A stretch of 64,000 bases of DNA from Chelydra serpentina (GCA_037349315.1 JBAIAC010000006.1:13241501-13305500); one strand, 5' to 3'; positions 21,667-34,174 are shown, counted from the stretch's first letter. The notes: generated by a model from the sequence alone, not told the origin. Made by a program: numbers and translations.

Positions 21667-23008
21667 TGAAATTAACACAGACATGGAGACTCATGCACAG
21701 CCTGCTTCAAACTGGGTTTATTGCTACAAATTTCCTAGCAAAGCCCATGCTCCTAACTCTCAGATTTAAAAAATGTATTAAAGCTAATTACTACAATGCT
21801 AACCTTGCTAGAAATGCCTATAAATAAATGAATCAACTTGAAGTTGGCCCTGAGGTGGCGCCATAGCACATAGACTGCAGTCCCTAGTGAAATGTGAACA
21901 GTGGAGGTGAGGGAGCAGGACCCAACACAGGTGCACAACTGTTGTTAAGCAGTATGGGGTCAAACCTGGCCTCTCTTGCACTGATGTGCCAGTGTGAAGT
22001 GAAAAAAGAAAAAGGGGAGATTCTGCTTTTTTTGCATATACCACAGAACAGAATCTCCCAACCATGTACAAGAGAACTTCAGAAGAGATGGTCAGCTAGT
22101 CCATACACTATACACCAGATGCTCAAAGGTATTTGATTACAATGGCAGCTAGACACCCAAATACCTTTCAGGGTTAGAGCACATGTCCCAAAGAGGTGAG
22201 AGGCTTTAGCAACTGCAAATTTGTGCTGGCAAATAAGTTAATTGCTACTTGATCCACTCACACAAATCCATATTTTTGAACATGCAAAAATGTGCACACC
22301 CACAAAACCTTGGCTGCAAATGTAGAGGCCAGGTTGGGGCCATTTTGAAAATTTGGCCCACAGACTCTATCTAAATATATGGACTTACACCTGAAGGAAC
22401 AGCATGACCAGCTTCTGGGGGTGGGGTGGGGGGGTTGTTGTTTTTTTAGAGGAAAATCAGACTGGACTCTTAAATAAGTGGTACATGATTCAAGTTCATG
22501 GCAAGCAACAGCCAGTTGTCTACCTTTTGGATAAAACATTCTTTGGTTTGTTTTCATGGAAAAGGAACTTAAAAGCTCAGACTTGCACTGCTGTAATCAC
22601 CTTTTTATATCCATGTTTTATTCCAGTTCTGTAAGCAAGCTTAAAATAGTAGATGATAATACCAAGATTTGGACAGCGGAAGAGGCTCACATAGCAATAT
22701 ATCAGGCCACAGTGCATTACTTAATAAAGGTCAGTGGCCTCAATGGGACTTTACATTTTATCATGCATTACCTAGCTATTAAGTTTAAGCTGGATGTGAT
22801 ATTTGGGCAGAGGTCATATTATCTATATAGGTCCCAATTCAGAAAAGCACATATATCTACTGTATATAAATAAATTCAGGAAAGCAGTCAATGGTCCATT
22901 GAGCACATGCTTAGTGCTTTGCTGAATTGGGATGCTTTCCTGAACTTGGGCCAGATGCATTAAATACACCCCAGATCTCAATTAGCAGTAACAAAGACTA
23001 GGGCTTCA
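21667..23008. other. No feature recognised
   Basis: AT-rich DNA with a G/T-rich patch near 22420-22450. No supported gene or transposon boundary. Confidence 0.4.
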
Positions 23009-23016
23009 AACCCTAC

Positions 23017-23712
23017 TAGGGTGACCAGATGAAAGGACCCAAAAATCGGGACTTGTCAAGCAAAAAAAAAAAAAAAAGCAAAAAACCTCTCACCAGACTT
23101 TTCCAAGCTCGGTGCTGTGCTTCATTTCTGGAAACCTGCTGGCTCAGGGGGCTTTGTGGCATGAGCTGGCTGGGCTCAGCTCTGGGTCCTAGGAGAGAGG
23201 CTAAGGGCTCAAGGGGGGCCACAAGGCAGAGTCCTGTTGACAACATGGCTTCCCTGGCTGCAGCTGCTCTGTGGCTGGAGGGTCCCTGCACCTAAGCCAG
23301 GGGCTGCAGCCTCTTTCCAGAGCCACATTCCCAGGGCTCTGCTCTGTCACCAGAGCCCCCATCCCACTCCTTGGCTGGCGGCTGGGGGACAGGGCCCTGG
23401 AAGCGCCCAGAGTTCCCCGTGTGTCTTCTCCAGCCCAGCCATGCCCCATGCGCTCCCCCAGGCAGGTGAGGCAGTTCCTGCCACCCAGCTCTCACCAGAG
23501 ACCGGAAGCAGCTCGTTAAACGATCTCCGAGCAAAAAACAAAACCCGCCGGAGATCTCCGAGAAAAAAACAACCCCCACCCGCCCGCCGGAGTTCTCCGG
23601 GAAGAAAAAAAAAACCCCGAAACCCTGATATCGGAACAAATGGCGTCCCGACCATGCATTGGTTGGGACGTGGGACAAAAGAGGAAAAATCGGGACAAGT
23701 CTGGTCACCCTA
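23017..23712 (+). mobile_element. hAT non-autonomous element, 696 bp, same ends as the 122-bp MITE
   Basis: It begins TAGGGTGACCAGAT and ends TCTGGTCACCCTA, with an exact 8-bp duplication AACCCTAC on both sides (23009-23016, 23713-23720). The interior is GC-rich with poly-A runs and encodes no recognisable transposase. CGGGACTTGTC near the left end and CGGGACAAGTC near the right end extend the inverted repeat. Confidence 0.92.
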
Positions 23713-23860
23713 AACCCTACTGGGGGATACAAAATCTTTGAGTTACCAGTCAGCGGCCAGCTACCCATATTTACAACACAGAAAATTTAAAACATGTTAC
23801 CCCCAGATCCAATGTGCCTCACACTTGGTAACTGATGGTGAATCTTCTTTTTCTTTTTAG

Positions 23861-26213
23861 AATAATAGAATCATAGAATCACAGGACTGGAAGGGACTTT
23901 GAGAGGTCATCTAGTCCAGCCCCCCGCACTCATGGCAAGACTAAGTATTATCTAGACCATCCCTGACAGGTGTTTGTCTAGCCCGCTCTTAAACATTTCC
24001 AGTGATGGAGATTCCACAACCTCCCGAGGCAATTTATTCCAGTGCTTAACCACCCTGACACTTAGGAAGTTTTTTCGAATATCCAACCTAAACTGCCCTT
24101 GCTGCAATTTAAGCCCATTGCTTCTTGTCCTATCCTCAGAGGTTAAGAAGAACAATTCTTTTCCCTCCTTCTTGTAACAACCTTTTATGTACTTGAAAAC
24201 TGTTATCATGTCCCCTCTCAGTCTTCTCTTTTTCAGACTAAACAAGTCCAATTTTTTCAATCTTCCCTCATAGGTCATGTTTTCTAGACCTTTATCATTT
24301 TTGTTGCTCTTTTCTGGGCTTTCTCCAATTTGTCCACATCTTTCCTGAAATGTGGCGCCTAGAACTGGACACAATACTCCCATTGAGGCCTAATCAGCCC
24401 GGAGCAGAGTGGAAGAATTACTTCTCATGTCTTGCTTACAACACTCCTGCTAATACATCCCAGAATTATGTTAGCTTTTTTTGCAACAGCATTACACTGT
24501 TGACTCATATGTAGCTTGTGATCCACTATGACCCCCAGATCCCTTTCCACAGTACTTCTTCCTAGGCAGTAATTTCCCATTTTGTATGTGTGCAACTGAT
24601 TGTTCCTTCCTAAGTGGAGTACTTTGCATTTGTCCTTATTGAATTTCATCCTGTTTACTTCAGACCATTTCTCCAGTTTGTTCAGATCATTTTGAATTAT
24701 AATCCTATCCTCCAAATCACTTGCCTCCCAGCTTGGTATCATCCGCAAACTTTATAAGTGTGCTCTCGAGGCCATTATCTAAATCACTGATGAAAGTAGT
24801 GAACAGAACCGGACCCAGAACTGATCCTTGCGGAACCCCACTCATTATGCCCTTCCAGCATGACTGTGAACCACTGTGATTACGCTCTGGGAATGGTTTT
24901 CCAACCAGTTTTGCACCCACCTCTTAGTAGTTCCATGTAGGTTGCATTTTCCTAGTTTATTTATGAGAAGGTCATGTGAGACAGTATCAAAAGCTTTATA
25001 AAGCCAAGATATACCACATCTACTGCTTCCCCCCAGCCACAAGGCTTGTTACCCTGTCAAAGAAAGCTATCAGGTGGTTTGACATGATTTGTTCTTGACA
25101 AATCCATGCTGACTGTTACTTATCTCCTTATTATCTTCTAGATGTTAGCAAATTGATTGCTTAATTATTTGCTCCATTATCTTTCCGGGTACAGAGGTTA
25201 AGCTGACTGGTCTGTAATTCCACAGGTTGTCCTTATTTCCTTTTTTATAGATTGGCACTATATTTTCCCTTTTCCAGTCTTCTGGAATGTCTTCCGTCTT
25301 CCATGACTTTTCAAAGATAATTGCTAATGACTCAGATATCTCCCCAGTCAGTCCTTGAGTATTCTAGGATGCATTTCATCAGGCCCTGGTGACTAAAAGA
25401 CATCTAACTTGTCTAAGTAATTTTTAACTTGTTCTTTCCCTATTTTAGCCTCTGATCCTACCTCATTTTCAATGGAATTCACTATGTTAGACATGCAATC
25501 ACCACCAACGTTCTTGGTAAAAACCGAAACAAAGAAGTCATTAAGCACCTCTGTCATTTCCACATTTTCTGTTATTGTTTTCCTCTCCTCATTGAGTAAT
25601 GGACCTACCCCGTCCTTGGTCTTCCTTTTTCTTCTAATGTATTTGTGGAATGTTTTCTTGTTACCCTTTATGTCTCTAGCTAGTTTGATCTTGTTTTGTG
25701 CCTTGGCCTTTCTAATTTTGTCCCTACATACTTTTGTTATTTGTTTATATTCATCCTTTATAATTTGACCTAGTTTCCATTTTTTGTAGGACACTTGATT
25801 TTTAGATCATTGAAGATCTCCTGGTTAAACCAGGGTAGTTTCTTGCCATGCTTCCTATCTTTCCTATACAGTGGGATAGTTTGTCCTTGTGCCCTTAATA
25901 TTGTCTCTGAAAAACTGCCAAGTGTCTTCAATTGTTTTTCCCCTTAGAAACAGAGACTTGCTTCCCATAGGATTTTACCTACCAACTCCCTGAGTTTGCT
26001 AAAATCTGCCTTCTTGAAATCTATTGTCTTTATTTTGCTGTTCTCCCTCCTGCCATTCCTCAGAATCATGAACTCTCTCATTTCATAATCACTTTCAGCC
26101 AAGCTGCCTTCCACAGTCAAATTCTCAACCAGTTCCTCCCTATTTGTCAAAATCAAATCTAGAATAGTCTGGTCTCTGGCTTTTAAGACCTTCTCTCCTA
26201 GGTCACCCGTACC
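23861..26213 (-). mobile_element. CR1 LINE, 5'-truncated, about 2.35 kb, minus strand
   Basis: Read on the minus strand, a decayed CR1 ORF2 runs from the end of the endonuclease (26156-25944) through a linker (25794-25393) into the reverse transcriptase. That domain shows KAFDTVSHDLLINKLGK (about 25020), [13 protein letters not shown] and the catalytic FADDTKLGG (about 24730), then NRMKFNKDKCKVLHLG and [20 protein letters not shown]. Several frameshifts and stops separate these parts. The 3' tail on the plus strand starts with AATAGAATCATAGAATC, the usual CR1 ATTCTATG-type end. It is the same subfamily as the copy at 30725-31696. Confidence 0.93.
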
Positions 26214-26711
26214 CTCTCGTTAATCACACAGGGGGAGGGTGATCACAAGGCTGATTGAGGCTGATCAAAGATAATCAAGAACGGTCCAGGGAACAAAGGC
26301 TCAAACAGTCCCCAGACACACAATCCCAATCGATCCCGTAACTAAACTTTATTGCTTAATTAACTTAAGATACAATAGGGTCAAGTGCAGTTGTAACACA
26401 GACCTTTGACATGAGAAGTGATGACAGAAGGCATCTCTTCAGTTTAGAGCACACTGCACCAGGTCAAGAGCCTACATGCATATCAAGAAGCGAACAGAAA
26501 TGCCAAGGGACAATGAACCACATCCTAAGGTCTTTACTCAGCATTTACTTGGGCCAAATGTTCATTGAAGTCAGTGGGAGTTGTGCCTGTATAAGAGCAC
26601 AGTAGAAACTGAAGGACAGATTCTGCCACCCTTAATTACATTGATTTCAGTAGGACTACTTACAGAGTAAGATACTAGTCAGCGTGAGTAGGGGTGTAAG
26701 AATCTAGGCCT
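26214..26711. other. Unassigned spacer between two CR1 copies
   Basis: No gene or defined transposon. The stretch 26220-26405 has a TTTATTGCTTAATTAAC segment that might be the end of an old LTR; its limits are unclear. Confidence 0.35.
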
Positions 26712-27505
26712 GAAGTTATAAGGCCAGAAGGGAGCTTCGTGTTAGGCTGACCAGATAGCAAGTATGAAAAATCGGGACAGGGGGTGGGGGTAATAGGAGC
26801 CTATATAAGAAAAAGCCCCAAATATCGGGACTGTCCCTATAAAATCGGGACATCTCGTCACCCTTGTGTTCTTGTCAGCCCTCCTGCATAACGCAGGCCA
26901 TAGGACTTCCCTGAATTAATACCTGTTTGAAATAGAGCTTCTCTTTTAGGAAAATATCCCCTCTTGATTTATAAATTTCCAGTGATGGAGAATCCACCAC
27001 AAATCTTTGTAAGTTGTCCCAATGGTTTGTTACAATTTTTCAATAGTGAGGGTGCCTTATTAGATCTTGTTATACCTTTATCTGCTAGACAGAAGAGTTC
27101 ATTATCAAATTTCTGTTCACCATGTAGGTACTTATAAACTGTGATCAAATCACCCCTTAACCTTCTCTTTGATAAGATTAATACAGTCAGTCTTTCACTC
27201 TAAGGCATCCTTTCCAATCCTTTACTTATTCTTGTGACTATTCCATGAACCTCCTCCAATTTATCAACATCCTTCTTGAATTGTGGACACCAGAACTGGA
27301 CACAGTATTCCATTAACAGTCACACCAGTGTCAAATACAAAGGTAATATAACCTCCCTATTCCTACTCGATATGCCCATTCATATATCCAAGGATCTCAT
27401 TAGCCCTTTTGGCCACAGCATCACACTGAGAGCTCATGTTCAACTAATTATCCACTAAGACCTCCAAGTCCTTTTCAGAGTTACTGCTTCCCAGGAATTA
27501 GTAAT
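26712..27505 (-). mobile_element. Old CR1 LINE 3' fragment, minus strand, split by a MITE
   Basis: The plus strand shows the reverse of an older CR1 family: AAGGCCAGAAGGGA, a GTGATGGAGAATCCACCAC block, the CACCAGAACTGGACACAGTA block and the CATCACACTGAGAGCTCA block. The reading frame is decayed. A hAT MITE (26743-26865) interrupts its 3' UTR. Confidence 0.8.
26743..26865 (-). mobile_element. hAT-type MITE, about 123 bp
   Basis: It matches the reverse complement of the 7796 copy along its length (AAAATCGGGACAG, GGAGCCTATATAAG, GACTGTCCCTATAAAATCGG). The ends have mutated (TAGGCTGACC and GTCACCCTT) and the duplication is blurred. It sits inside an old CR1. Confidence 0.8.
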
Positions 27506-27979
27506 AACAATTGCATTATACTAATACATTATGCTCTGGGGTTGTTTGTTACTGTGTTATGTGCCACTGTTTGATAATTGGAAATAGTGCTGTACCAAAT
27601 CTGTAGTGAAATAGAAATAATACACTGGCAAAATAGCATGATCCAAATTTGTTTTGCAAAATTAACATGCAGAGACAGAGGTTGCACAATTTCAAGCTAA
27701 CATTCTTTATAGTGTTTGGTTTGAAAAGAGGATTGTAGTTTTGTCCTAAACTAAACTTGTTTATACATTTTTCAATACAACTCATAAATTACGCACAAAG
27801 TATTTCGAAGGGGTTGTAAATAGCAAAATGTGTATTCCGCCAGTGTCATTCCTTTAAGTGTGCACCAAAAGTCTTAAAATCTTTTTTGTGAATATTTTAT
27901 GTTTGTAGCTCTATTTGTGTTGCTTTATACGCAATCTATGAGTAACACAAATACTATAGGCCCCTGTTCTGCAAAGCAC
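27506..27979. other. No feature recognised
   Basis: AT-rich DNA, nothing supportable. Confidence 0.4.
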
Positions 27980-27982
27980 TTA

Positions 27983-28776
27983 GGGTATGTCTACACAGCC
28001 TGCGGCAAAGAACCTCCCAGTTTGGGTTGACAGACTTTGGTGTGCAGGGCTCCTGCTAGCGCTCTAAAAATACCTCCGTAGACAAGGCTTTGAAGTTGCA
28101 CCTCGGGCTCTGATGCCCACCCCTCCTTAGGCTTCAGAGCCCGAACTCCAGCCCAACCTGCACTTCAAATGTTGTCTATACGGCTATTTTTAGAGCACTA
28201 GTGTGAGCCCCACAAGTAGGGCCGTCCCTAGTGGGTTGCGGGGCCCGGGACATAGGTGCCGAGTTTCTATCTGCCGGGGGATGCTCCCCACGGCTCTGCC
28301 CAGGCCCTGCCCCCACTCCACCCCTTCCCCCGAAGGCCCCACCCCATCTCTCCCTGCCCCTGCCCTGCCTCTTCCCCACCCAGTTCTGCTCCCTCCCCCG
28401 AGCGCGCTGCACCCTCGCTCCTCCTCCCACCCCCCAGTGCCTCCAAACGAAACAGCTGATCGATGGTAGGCGCTGGGAGGGAGGGGGAGGTGCTGATCAG
28501 CAGGGCCCACCGGCAGGCAGGAGGTGCTGGGAGAGAGGAGGAGGTTGGTAGGAGGGCTCCTCCTCACCATCACCCCACCACACGACCCACCTTCCACCTC
28601 ACCTCCCTGCCCACCTTCTCACAAAGTGCGGGGGCCCCCAAAGTGCGGTGTCCGGGGCGGTCACCCCCCAAAGTGCGGGACCCAGGATGGTCACCCTGAT
28701 TTGCCATACCCTAGGGACGGCTCTGCCCACAACCCCAGGCTGGGAGGCTCAGTGCTGCGAGCTATGTGGACGTACT
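27983..28776 (+). mobile_element. Harbinger-type MITE, interrupted by a hAT element
   Basis: It begins TTA|GGGTATGTCTACACA, like the large Harbinger element at 343. The interior carries CCTCGGGCTCTGATGCCCACC and paired GGAGTTCGGGCTC-like segments. A hAT element occupies 28217-28725. The body then resumes with AACCCCAGGCTGGGAGG and reaches a decayed end near GTGGACGTACT. The right boundary is approximate. Confidence 0.7.
28217..28725 (+). mobile_element. hAT non-autonomous element, 509 bp, nested
   Basis: The ends are TAGGGCCGTCCCTAG and CTAGGGACGGCTCTG. The duplication is CCCACAAG (28209-28216) and CCCACAAC (28726-28733), 7 of 8 identical. Its GC-rich interior gives long but meaningless open frames on both strands. 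Confidence 0.88.
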
Positions 28777-28829
28777 GAAGTCTTATAGATTTCAACAGCG
28801 CTTAAGCTCACGCTTGAGTGCCTTTCTAA

Positions 28830-29005
28830 TTAAGGATAATACTTAGCATTTCTAAGCTATAGCCTGCAAGGTGCTTCACAATAGCGGGCATGATTATCCC
28901 CATTTTACAGAGGAGAAACTGAGTCACAGAAAAATGAAGCGACTTGCCCAAAGGAAGTCAGCTGCAGAACTGGGAACAGAAACCAGGATTCCAGATTCTT
29001 AGTTC
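28830..29005 (+). repeat. MIR-like SINE fragment
   Basis: It contains the ancient amniote SINE core signature TTATCCCCATTTTACAGAGG followed by AAACTGAGTCACAGA and GCGACTTGCCCAA. An old insertion. Confidence 0.8.
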
Positions 29006-29412
29006 CATATGTTATCCATGGGACTGTGCTTTCTCAGGCAGTGTATGTACAGAACAATATTATCCTTGTAAAGACTTCAGTACTATAATTATCTTCCCAC
29101 GACTCTCATGGAAACAAGATATTTATAACTCCATTAAGCCTTTCCTGGTAATTTTATGATCAAAGTGAAGAAATACATAATGATCTGCCAATCAGTGGCC
29201 CGTCCAATGTTGTTCAGCATAGATACACAATGAAAGCTTCTCCTTGGTTGTTTCAATTAAACTCTTGCTATCTCCTGAATGCCTTTCTTGTGCCTAATTC
29301 CCCTTCCACTGCATACCAGTGGAGAGGAAATATTTTTGGCCATATGATGAGCCACATGTTTAGAATGCACCAAATAATTGGGAAAGATGCTTGCTGCCAA
29401 AAAAGCCGAATG

Positions 29413-29416
<4 letters not shown>

Positions 29417-29444
<28 letters not shown>
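29417..29444 (+). repeat. (TA)n microsatellite
   Basis: Fourteen uninterrupted TA units. Confidence 0.95.
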
Positions 29445-29695
29445 ATGTGATGGTTTAAAACTTTACTTTGCTAAAACAGTGGTGGCCCTTAACCTTTGGT
29501 AGTTTCATTGGGGCTGCCCATAAACTATGTAACACATTTTTTTGGTGATTTTCAAGATGCATCCTCCCAGAGATGACAGGCGGGGAGGGGAGCATATGAG
29601 GTTGCTGCTTGGCTTGTACTGAGCATGCTCAGTAACACTGCTGAAGCCAGCTGCCCCCACTCTTCCCCAACCCCCCTATCGGCAGGCATGGGTCT

Positions 29696-30184
29696 CACAG
29701 GTGCCGACTCCACGGGTGCTCCAGGGCTGGAGCACCCACAGGGAAAAATTAGTGGGTGCTCTGCACCCACCGGCAGCCAAGCTCCCCTCATCCCCTGCCC
29801 CACCTCCTCCTCCCCGCCCCTCGAGCATGCCGCGTCCCCGCTCCTCTGCCTACCTCCCAGTGTTTCCCGCCTGGCCGCCGCCAACAGCTGTTTGCATGCT
29901 ATGGGTGGGCGGGGAGAGGAGCGGGAACATGGCGCAGTTAGGAGAGAAGGTGGGAAAGAGGCAGGGCCAGGGCGGGGATTTGGGGAAAGAGTTGGAATAG
30001 GGGCAGGGAGGGGTGGAGTTGGGGTGGGGACTTTGAGGATGGAATTGGAATGGGGGCGGGAAAGGCGTGGGAAGAGGCGGGGCAGGGGCAGGGCCTCATG
30101 GAATGGGTGGAGTGGGGGCGGGGCCAGGGGCAAAGGGCGGGGGCGACAAAAACCCACGGAAACCAGGGGACGTTGGTGCCTATG
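29696..30184 (+). mobile_element. hAT non-autonomous element, 489 bp
   Basis: It starts CACAGGTGCCGACTCC and ends GTTGGTGCCTATG. The flanks ATGGGTCT (29688-29695) and ACGGGTCT (30185-30192) match at 7 of 8 positions. The GC-rich interior produces the long open frames here (such as 30208-29552), which I do not regard as genes. Confidence 0.85.
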
Positions 30185-30268
30185 ACGGGTCTCCTCTGCA
30201 CCCACCACTTATAATGTTGTAACTCCGAAATGGGCAAGCAGAATTAAGGACTCTCCCACTCCCTAATC

Positions 30269-30698
30269 CAGGGGTGGCCAACCTGAGTCTGAGAAGGAGC
30301 CAGAATTTACCAATGTACTTTGCCAAAGAGCCACAGTAATACGTCAGCAGTCCTCGATCAGCTCCCCTCACCCGCTCCCAGCGCCTCCCACCCACCGCCA
30401 GCCCCTCCCTTCCCGCACCTCCCGATCAGCTGTTTTGTGGCATGCAGGAGGCTTGGGGGGGGAGGGGGAGGAGTAAGGGCATGGCAGGCTCAGGGGAGGG
30501 CACGGGAAGGGGGTGGGAAGGGGTGGAGTGGGGGCCGGGCCTGTGGCAGAGCCAACGGTTGAGCAGTGAGCAACCCCCGGCACATTGGAAAGTTGGCGTT
30601 TGTAGCTCCAGCCCCGGAGTCGGTGCCTATACAAGGGGCCGAATATTAACTTCTGAAGAGCTGCATGTGGCTCCAGAGCTACAGGTTGGCCACCCCTG
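30269..30698 (+). mobile_element. hAT non-autonomous element, 430 bp
   Basis: The ends are CAGGGGTGGCCAACCTG and CAGGTTGGCCACCCCTG, nearly perfect. The duplication is CCCTAATC (30261-30268) and CTCTAATC (30699-30706), 7 of 8 identical. Confidence 0.9.
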
Positions 30699-30724
30699 CT
30701 CTAATCTGTTATGTAATTTATGGG

Positions 30725-31696
30725 AAGCTGCAGGGATCAGTTCTGGGTCCGGTTCTGTTCACTATTTTCATCAATGATTAGATCATGGCACAGAGAGTAC
30801 ACTTATAAAATTTGCGGATGATACCAAGCTGGGAGGAGTTGCAAGTGCTTTGGAGGATAGGATTAAAATTCAAAATGATCCGAACAAACTGCAGAAATGG
30901 TCTGAAGTAAATAGGATGAAATTCAATAAGGACAAATGCAAAGTACTCCACTTAGGAAGGAACAATCAGTTGCACACATACAAAATGGGAAATGACGGCC
31001 TAGGAAGGAGTACTGCAGAAAGGGATCTGGGGGTCATAGTGGACCACAAGCTAAATATGAGTCAGCAGTGTAACACCATTGCAAAAAAAGAGAACATCAT
31101 TCTGGGATGTATTAGCAGGAATGTTGTAAGTAAGACATGAGAAGTAATTCTTCCACTCTACTCTGAGCTGATTACGCCTCAACTGGAATTTTGTGCCCAG
31201 TTCTGGGAGCCACATTTCAGGAAAGATGTGGACAAATTGGAGAAAGTCCAGAGAAGAGCAACAAAAATGATTAAAGGTCTAGAAAACATGACCTATGAGG
31301 GAAGATTGAAAAAATTGGACTTGTTTAGTCTGGAAAAGAGAAGACTGAGAGGAGACATGATAATCGTTTTCAAGTACATAAAAGGTTGTTACAAGGAGGA
31401 GGGAGAAGAATTGTTCTTCTTAACCTCTGAGGATAGGACAAGAAGCAATGGGCTTAAATTGCAGCAAGGGCAGTTTAGGTTGGATATTCGGAAAAACGTC
31501 CTAAGTGTCAGGGTGGTTAAGCACTGGAATAAATTGCCTTGGGAGGTTGTGGAATCTCCATCACTGGAGATTTTTAAGAGCGGGTTAGACAAACACCTGT
31601 CAGGGATGGTCTAGATAATACTTAGTCCTGCCATGAGTGTGGGGGACTGGACTAGATGACCTCTCGAGGTCCCTTCCAGTCCTATGATTCTATGGT
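30725..31696 (+). mobile_element. CR1 LINE, 5'-truncated, 972 bp, plus strand
   Basis: It starts within the reverse transcriptase just before TTTGCGGATGATACC (FADDT in the active site). Frames 30850-31140 (NRMKFNKDKCKVLHLGR, RDLGVIVDHKLNMSQQC) and 31228-31614 ([39 protein letters not shown]) follow. A TGA after VVSKT ends the first frame. The end GATGACCTCTCGAGGTCC plus TATGATTCTATGG is a normal CR1 tail. It is close to the copy at 23861-26213, in the opposite orientation. Confidence 0.93.
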
Positions 31697-33486
31697 TAAT
31701 TACTCTCACTGTTATAAATGTATGCCGTAGTTCTAGTCTGTATTTATCTAGCCTCAACTTCCAGCCATTTGAAGGTGTTATACCTTTCTCTGCTATATCA
31801 AAGAGCCCATCGTTAAACATTTGTTACCCATGTAGGTGCTTATAGGCTCTAATCAAGTCACCCGCTCCCATTCGCTTTCTTAAGCTAAATAGATTGAGCT
31901 CCTAGAGTCTCTCACGATAAGGCATGTTTTCTAATCCTTTAAATATTCTCGTGGCTCTATGTTGAACCCTCTCCAATTTACCAACATCCTTCTTCTGTTG
32001 TGGACACCAGAACTAGACATAGTATTCCAGCAATGGTTGCACGAGTGCCAAATGCAGAGATAAAATCACCTCTCTATGCCTAAGAGAGATCCCTGTTTAT
32101 GCATCCAAGGATCGAATTAACCCTTTTAGCCACAGCGTCACACTGGGAGTTCAGTCAGCTGATTACCTACCATGACCACCAAATCTTTTTCAGTATTGCT
32201 ACTTCCCAGGATAGAGTCTCCCATCATGGAAGTATAGCCTACGTTCTTTGTTCTAAGATGTATACATTTACATATAGCAGTATTAAAATGCATATTGTTT
32301 ACTTGGGCCCAGTTTAGCAGGTGATCCAGATCACTCTGTATCAGCGACTAGTCCTCTTCATTATTTACCACTCCCGCAATTGCTGGGTCATCTGCAAACT
32401 TTATCAGTGACAACTTTGTTTTCTTCCAGGTTATTGATAAAAATGTTAAATAGCAGAGGGCCAACAACTGGTCTGTGCAGGATCCAACTAGAAATACACC
32501 TCTCAATTGATGATGATTCCCCACTTATAATTGCATTTTGAAACCTATCAGTTAGACAGCTTTTAATCCATTTAATGTGTGCCAGGTTAATTTGATATCT
32601 TTCTAGTTTTTTAATCAAAACGTCCTGCGGTACCAAGTCAAATGTCTTACAGAAGTCTAAGTATATTACATCAACACTATTACTGTTATCAATAAAACTT
32701 GTAATTTCATTTAAAAAGATATCAAGTTAGTTTGACAGGATCAGTTTTCCATAAACCCATATTGATTGGCATTAATTATATTACTCTCCTTAATTCTTTA
32801 TTAATTGAGTCCTGTATCAACCACTCCATTATCTTACCCAAGATAGATGTCAGAAAGACAGACATAATTAATATGGTTGTCTTATTTACCTTTTTAAAAA
32901 ATATTGACAGAACATCAGCTTCCTGTCTTCTAGAAGTTCCCCAGTGTTGCAAGACTTTTTGAAAATCAACATTAACAGTCCAGTGAGCTCCTCAGCCAGC
33001 TCTTGGATGCAAATTTTCTGTACCTGCTGATTTTAAAATGTCTAACTTTAGTAGCTTCTGTTTAACATCTTCCTAAGGTACTAGTGGAGTGGAAACAATG
33101 TTGTCACATGACACGACTACATTATCTGATTTTTTTCCCAAATAAAAAACAGAAATATTTATGGAATACTTATGCCTTTTCTGCTTTATTATTGATAATT
33201 CTACCATTTCCATCTAGTAATGGACCAATACCATTATTAGAATTCTTTTTGTTCCCAATATACTTTAAAAACTCCTTCTTACTGTCCTTAACTCTGCAGG
33301 CCATAGACTTCTCCTTGTGTGCGTTTGCTTCCCTTATCAATTTTCTACAATTCCTAACTTCTGATTTATAGTCATTACTATCAGCTTTACTTTCCTTCCA
33401 TTTGTTCATTTCCCTTCTAAACCAAGTCATTTTTTTAAACCAATACAACCTTTTTCCTAGATGATTTTTTAGTCATCTATTAAAAT
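31697..33486 (-). mobile_element. Older CR1 LINE, decayed, minus strand
   Basis: Minus-strand remnants of ORF2 include the linker (33448-33170: MACRVKDSKKEFLKYIGNKK, GIGPLLDGNG) and the RT (32636-32388: VPQDVLIKKLERYQINLAHI, GPLLFNIFINNLEE). Many stops and frame changes mark it as older than the copies at 23861 and 30725. It directly abuts the tail of the 30725 copy. Confidence 0.85.
33365..33486 (+). repeat. Left arm of a 122-bp inverted duplication
   Basis: This CR1-derived segment (TTTATAGTCATT through TTAGTCATCTATTAAAAT) reappears inverted at 34054-34174 with very few differences; a T7 run against A6 is the clearest. Confidence 0.92.
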
Positions 33487-33719
33487 TGGCATACAGATGC
33501 TATGTAAGGATACACACACAGAAAATATGTTTTAAAGTCTGTATCAAAGCAGAGTTGACAAACAGGTTTTTCTGTCAGACAAGGGATGTTTATTTATCTG
33601 TCTCACTATTGAAATGTAAATCGAGTATTGTCTCATTCACAATGGGTCTCCCATCACACATCTAAGCTGAATGCAGACAAAGGGCTGTAAGAATTTCAGA
33701 AAAGAACCAACAGGTAAAA

Positions 33720-33990
33720 CCAATTTTCCCACATCCTTTTTGTAGTGTGGGGCCCAAAACTGGACACAGTACTCCAGATGAGGCCTCACCAATGCCGAAT
33801 AGAGGGGAATGATCATGTCCCTTGATCTGCCGGCAATGCCCCTACTTATACAGCCCAAAATGCCATTAGCCTTCTTGGCAACAAGGGCACTCTGTGGACT
33901 CATATTCAGCTTCTCGTCCATTGTAACTCCTAGGTCCTTTTCTGCAGAACTGCTGCCTAGCCATTCGGTCCCTAGTCTGTAGCAGTGCAA
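33720..33990 (-). mobile_element. CR1 fragment inside the inverted-duplication loop
   Basis: On the minus strand it encodes the RT C-terminal region ([20 protein letters not shown] and [15 protein letters not shown]). The family differs from that of the flanking CR1. A second CR1-like segment at 33595-33660 recurs at 37199-37256. Confidence 0.8.
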
Positions 33991-34053
33991 ATCAGTTGAG
34001 AAGATTAATTTAATCAGAAATATGTGAATGAGACATGGGAAATGTTTAAGCAC

Positions 34054-34174
34054 ATTTTAATAGATGACTAAAAAATCATCTAGGAAAAAGGTTGTATTGG
34101 TTTAAAAAATGACTTGGTTTAGAAGGGAAATGAACAAATGGAAGGAAAGTAAAGCTGATAGCAATGACTATAAA
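34054..34174 (-). repeat. Right arm of the 122-bp inverted duplication
   Basis: Reverse-complement copy of 33365-33486, separated by a 567-bp spacer. Its end coincides with the target duplication of the Penelope-like element that follows. Confidence 0.92.

Noticed and set aside
28190..28597. Overlapping frames on both strands
   Set aside because: They coincide with the hAT element 28217-28725; no conserved domain.
29552..30208. 218-codon minus frame and its plus-strand partners
   Set aside because: They lie within the GC-rich hAT element 29696-30184 and translate simple GC-rich repeats.
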